Shown: one piece after another, positions 50,714 to 53,294 of the stretch | How the letters are laid out: each line of letters opens with the position of its first letter | Position numbering within the stretch: position 1 is the first letter of the stretch | Source of the DNA: Prevotellaceae bacterium UBA1726 | GTDB lineage: Bacteria; Bacteroidota; Bacteroidia; Bacteroidales; Bacteroidaceae | Reading direction: 5' to 3' | Length of the DNA: 53,294 nucleotides | Assembly: GCA_002316005.1 (NCBI GenBank) | Contig: DCIM01000058.1 | Location: 1-53,294, forward strand | The notes under the pieces: model-generated | Seen by the model: only the letters and a program-made list of their open reading frames with translations | What the model was told of the DNA's origin: nothing | Databases searched by the model: none | Translations under genes and position numbers: made by a program

Positions 50714-51151
50714 ATGATTAAGTATAGACTTATGCAGTGTACCAACACTAAGTCAACCTACAATGGTTACTATTTCGCGAAGGTGGTTCATACCGACGAA
50801 ATCACTCTCGACAAGCTCTCAGAGCGCATCCAGCGCAACTGTTCGATGAAGAAGTCGGATGTTGTCGCAGTTCTCACTGAACTCGTGGAAGTGATGAAGG
50901 ATGAACTCCAGGCATCTCACATCGTTCGCATCGATGGACTCGGCACCTTCAAGGTGGGCATCAAGGGTTCTTACGCAAAGACTGCCGCTGCCTACAACGC
51001 AGCTAAGAACATCCACAGCTACAAGGTGAACTTCCGTCCTGAGTATACCATCAACAAGACTGGTACCTATGTGGACGATGAGGGCAACCTTAAGGTGAAG
51101 AAGGTAGCTATCGCCGAGCTCACTTCTGGTATCAAGGCCGAGGCATATTAA
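50714..51151 (+). CDS. HU-related DNA-binding protein (Bacteroidetes long form)
   Basis: This 145-residue protein has the HU-related family layout: MIKYRLMQCTN, an N-terminal extension GYYFAKVVHTDEITLDKLSERIQ, then an HU-like core with VRIDGLGTFKVGIKG and NFRPEY. A C-terminal extension of about 35 residues follows. It probably binds DNA as a dimer. Codon use is highly biased, which suggests strong expression. The family usually sits with a smalltalk peptide and a cell-wall amidase. The smalltalk gene is present here; no amidase is seen in the window. Confidence 0.9.
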   Translation: MIKYRLMQCTNTKSTYNGYYFAKVVHTDEITLDKLSERIQRNCSMKKSDVVAVLTELVEVMKDELQASHIVRIDGLGTFKVGIKGSYAKTAAAYNAAKNIHSYKVNFRPEYTINKTGTYVDDEGNLKVKKVAIAELTSGIKAEAY

Positions 51152-51157
51152 TTCCGC

Positions 51158-51213
51158 GCCCCCTCGATGGGGGCAAGGAATTAGGTTCCAGGTTTCAAGT
51201 TTCAAGTTCCAGG
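51158..51213 (+). repeat. Hairpin and short repeats after the HU-like gene
   Basis: GCCCCC/GGGGGC (51158-51174) is followed by AGGTTCCAGG and TTTCAAG-type repeats up to 51213 (TTTCAAG twice in tandem, TTCCAGG at both ends). Confidence 0.6.
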
Positions 51214-51217
51214 CATT

Positions 51218-51409
51218 ATGGTAAAGGTAGGAATAGCAATCGCGGCTTTCGTCTGGGCACTGGTTCTCAGCGTGGTAGCACTATTCCTACCACCTCAAGG
51301 AGAGATTGATCAGAGTGTGCTGATTCTCGTAGCACAACTTCTGGTTCTCTCTGCAACCATGCTCGGAGTAGATAGCTACATTGACAAGATTAAGAACAAC
51401 AAAAACTAA
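51218..51409 (+). CDS. Small two-helix membrane protein
   Basis: This 63-residue protein has two hydrophobic segments (about 3-24 and 31-48), joined by LPPQGEIDQ and ending in a basic DKIKNNKN tail. I do not recognise the family. It lies between the HU-like gene and the smalltalk peptide, 6 nt upstream of the latter, so the three are probably one transcript. The two-helix, short-loop form is holin-like, but that is only a resemblance. Confidence 0.65.
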   Translation: MVKVGIAIAAFVWALVLSVVALFLPPQGEIDQSVLILVAQLLVLSATMLGVDSYIDKIKNNKN

Positions 51410-51415
51410 ACAGTT

Positions 51416-51514
51416 ATGACAGACGGTAACAAGAACAAGTGGTCGGTTTGGATTAATCTCTTTCTGACAAGCCTCACGGCAGTGCTTAGCACGCTCGGCT
51501 TCACAGTAGGATAA
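51416..51514 (+). CDS. Smalltalk peptide
   Basis: This 32-residue peptide starts MTDGNKNKWSVWINLFLTS and ends TLGFTVG. A charged N-terminus, one hydrophobic helix and a TAxxxTLG motif fit the Bacteroidetes smalltalk family, which lies beside HU-related genes. Function is unknown. It is too short for usual gene finders but has an ATG 6 nt after the previous stop and a terminator 20 nt downstream. Confidence 0.78.
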   Translation: MTDGNKNKWSVWINLFLTSLTAVLSTLGFTVG

Positions 51515-51533
51515 CCACCGGCAAGGACACAAA

Positions 51534-51571
51534 AAATAAGCAGACTCTCTTCGTGAGGGCCTGCTTTATTT
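51534..51571. terminator. Bidirectional terminator
   Basis: AAATAAGCAG pairs with CTGCTTTATTT around an inner CTC/GAG stem. T-rich runs follow on both strands, so it can end both the smalltalk and kdsB transcripts. Confidence 0.75.
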
Positions 51572-51602
51572 TGTCCGGTTTGTCCGGGAAATATGCGAGA
51601 GA

Positions 51603-52346
51603 TTATTTCTGGGAGTTGAGGAATTCTTCGGCTTTGCGGAGATCCTCGGGGGTGTCGATGCCAACGGTTTCGATGTCGGTCTTGCCAACACGGATGCGAT
51701 AGCCGTTCTGCAACCAACGGAGTTGCTCAAGACTCTCGGCAATCTCGAGCGATGACTGCGGAAGGGCTGTCACCTCGTCGAGAACCTCGCGGCGGTAGGC
51801 ATAAATGCCTAAGTGCTTGAGGAAAGGGTAGTGCTCGAGCCAGTCGTTGCGGTCGATTCCACGGCAATAAGGTATCACCGAACGCGAGAAATAGAGGGCA
51901 AATCCCTTGTTGTCGACAACGATTTTTGGCGAATTCGGATTCACCACAGCCTCCATTGATGTGAACGGTTTGCCGAGGGTGGCAATCTGAGTCGTTGGGT
52001 CGTTGAACTGCTGGCAGAGGGTGTGAATCTGCGAAGCATCGATGAACGGTTCGTCACCTTGGACATTGATGATGACATCATAGTCGCCCCCGATTTTGTC
52101 GGCTGCCTCCTTGATGCGGTCAGTGCCGCTCTTATGGTCGGTGCGAGTCATCACCGCCTTACCGCCAAAGGCCTCCACGGCCTGATAGATACGGTCGTCG
52201 TCGGTAGCGACATAGACATCGGAGATGACGGCCGAAGCCTTCTCGTAGACACGCTGAATGACTGTTTTGCCACATAATGTGGCAAGAGGCTTGCCCGAAA
52301 ATCGGGTAGAGGCGTAACGGGCTGGGATGATGACTAAGAATTTCAT
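51603..52346 (-). CDS. kdsB: 3-deoxy-manno-octulosonate cytidylyltransferase KdsB
   Basis: KdsB activates Kdo to CMP-Kdo for lipopolysaccharide core synthesis. The 247-residue protein has the N-terminal nucleotide-binding motif IIPARYASTRFSGKPL, ATDDDRI, INVQGDEPFI and RSVIPYCRG, all typical of the family. Length is normal. The promoter is probably TACTTTTG at 52517-52524. Confidence 0.95.
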   Translation of the reverse strand: MKFLVIIPARYASTRFSGKPLATLCGKTVIQRVYEKASAVISDVYVATDDDRIYQAVEAFGGKAVMTRTDHKSGTDRIKEAADKIGGDYDVIINVQGDEPFIDASQIHTLCQQFNDPTTQIATLGKPFTSMEAVVNPNSPKIVVDNKGFALYFSRSVIPYCRGIDRNDWLEHYPFLKHLGIYAYRREVLDEVTALPQSSLEIAESLEQLRWLQNGYRIRVGKTDIETVGIDTPEDLRKAEEFLNSQK

Positions 52347-52387
52347 TTCTTTATTTTTTTGTTTTTATATGCTTCGCATAGAAATTT

Positions 52388-52432
52388 TTGTCGCTTCGCT
52401 CTAGAAATTAATTGTCGCTTCGCTCTAGAAAT
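52388..52432. repeat. 24-bp direct repeat upstream of kdsB
   Basis: TTGTCGCTTCGCTCTAGAAAT occurs at 52388 and 52412, with a shorter ATGCTTCGCATAGAAAT relative just to the left. A GGCCGAAGGCC palindrome follows at 52441-52451. These lie in the kdsB leader on the minus strand; no gene is seen in 52347-52635. Confidence 0.75.
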
Positions 52433-52516
52433 ATTTTTCTGGCCGAAGGCCTAAGATTTCTTTCTCAAAGAGAAATAAAAAATCAAAAGCAAGTTTATTT
52501 TCCTTGATTTCTGGTA

Positions 52517-52524
52517 CAAAAGTA
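52517..52524 (-). promoter_or_regulatory. -7 element of kdsB promoter
   Basis: TACTTTTG on the minus strand, about 170 nt before the kdsB ATG; the leader holds the repeats at 52388-52451. No clear -33 box. Confidence 0.4.
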
Positions 52525-52543
52525 CAAAAAATATCTAATACAT

Positions 52544-52574
52544 TTTGTATTATTGGGAAATTTTTGTAATTTTG
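52544..52574 (+). promoter_or_regulatory. Promoter of the MORN-repeat gene
   Basis: TTTG (52544-52547), 19 nt, TAATTTTG (52567-52574), 61 nt before the ATG. Confidence 0.65.
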
Positions 52575-52635
52575 GAACACATTTATTTTCGGAGATACTA
52601 TCTCCGTGAACCATTAGTAACGAAGGATGATTATT

Positions 52636-53294
52636 ATGAAGAAATATTTTCTAACAATGATATTGGCCATTTCTCTGCCTTTGGCAGGGCACGCTCAGAA
52701 GATTACTCTGGGTTCGTGCAACACCCACGACGGAGGCGTCTATAAGGGTGAGATGGCAGCAGGAAAGCCACACGGAAAGGGTAACACACTGTTCGATTCG
52801 GGCAACACCTACGAGGGTGAATATGTGAAAGGCAAGCGTCAGGGCTATGGCGTGTATACCTTCACCGATGGCGAGAAATACGAAGGCGACTGGTTCCAGG
52901 ATCAGCAGCACGGACGTGGCACATACTATTTTGCCAATAATAATAAATATGTGGGAATGTGGTTCCGCGACTATCAGCAAGGTCATGGCATCATGTACTA
53001 CTACAATGGTGACAAGTATGATGGCAACTGGTATCAGGACAAGCGTCAGGGTAAGGGCAAATACACATTCCAGGGCGGTGCCTACTATGACGGCAACTGG
53101 GCGAATGACAAGAAAAACGGTCAGGGCCACTTCGACTGGGGCGATGGCACAAACTATGTCGGTCAGTGGAAGGACAACCTCCGTCAGGGCAAGGGAACCT
53201 ATGTGTATGCCAATGGCGATAAGTACTCAGGCGACTGGGTGAACGACCTCCAGCAAGGCAAGGGAATATGCAAATATCAGAACGGCGATGTCTA
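52636..53294 (+). CDS. Secreted MORN-repeat protein (3' end outside window)
   Basis: The first 219 residues are visible and the frame is open to the window end. A signal peptide (1-21, ending GHAQ) is followed by at least seven MORN repeats of about 23-24 residues, such as YEGEYVKGKRQGYGVYTF and YDGNWYQDKRQGKGKYTF. MORN repeats form a beta-hairpin ribbon used for protein or membrane contacts. Bacterial secreted forms have no fixed function. It has its own promoter. Confidence 0.88.
   Translation, partial: MKKYFLTMILAISLPLAGHAQKITLGSCNTHDGGVYKGEMAAGKPHGKGNTLFDSGNTYEGEYVKGKRQGYGVYTFTDGEKYEGDWFQDQQHGRGTYYFANNNKYVGMWFRDYQQGHGIMYYYNGDKYDGNWYQDKRQGKGKYTFQGGAYYDGNWANDKKNGQGHFDWGDGTNYVGQWKDNLRQGKGTYVYANGDKYSGDWVNDLQQGKGICKYQNGDV

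Overview
The window is ordinary-GC Bacteroidota DNA, most likely a Prevotella-type member of the Bacteroidales. The evidence is repeated TAnnTTTG -7 promoter elements with an upstream TTTG, few Shine-Dalgarno sites, and a gene set typical of the group: TamB/TamL, DUF2723, DUF5686, DUF5687, an HU-related DNA-binding protein and a smalltalk peptide. Species cannot be named from the sequence alone. Most of the window is housekeeping. Accessory material sits mainly between 46 and 51.5 kb.

Layout. 0.2-2.6 kb: a small secreted lytic-transglycosylase-like protein, then lemA and an HtpX-like protease. 2.8-3.2 kb: a convergent intergenic region with the first 22-bp repeat array and an initiator tRNA. 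3.3-12.4 kb: a TetR regulator, fabG, an RluA-type pseudouridine synthase and the outer-membrane assembly pair tamB-tamL. 12.5-15.1 kb: fabD and a GH13 amylase. 15.1-15.5 kb: an intergenic region made of octamer repeats and a second 22-bp array. 15.5-20.0 kb (minus): a sialic acid catabolic operon (lyase, epimerase, MFS transporter, kelch mutarotase). It is followed to 24.1 kb by a NodB-type deacetylase and a DUF2723 membrane protein. 24.3-30.6 kb (minus): an rRNA methyltransferase, a DPP-IV-like peptidase, purD and two membrane proteins. 30.9-37.6 kb: a divergent pair of operons that resembles the Bacteroidetes inositol-sphingolipid locus. They encode an AUR1/PAP2-like protein and DUF5686 on minus, and PgpA-like, flippase-like, GtrA-like and CDP-alcohol transferase proteins on plus. 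37.7-42.5 kb (minus): ftsK, a LolA-like protein and DUF5687. 42.6-46.1 kb: an RNase D-like exonuclease, rlmI and tilS.

The 46.1-51.5 kb segment is accessory. It holds a GxxExxY gene enclosed by 48-bp inverted repeats, an SGNH esterase, a DUF5675 gene, a decayed phage BRO gene, a frameshifted REP-associated (RAYT) transposase with an unusual C-terminal domain, a nested AT palindrome, the fourth 22-bp array, and an HU-like/small-membrane/smalltalk module. kdsB and a MORN-repeat protein, cut by the window end, close the window.

The most unusual signal is a repeat module seen four times (2.8, 15.4, 30.9 and 50.4 kb). Each has four 17-bp quasi-palindromes at an exact 22-bp period, preceded by a TGATnnTCA motif, with an identical 26-nt gap in two loci. 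Two further unusual signals are GC-rich palindromic elements lying in frame inside protein genes (tilS, the kelch mutarotase, DUF5675), and the inverted-repeat-bounded GxxExxY cassette.
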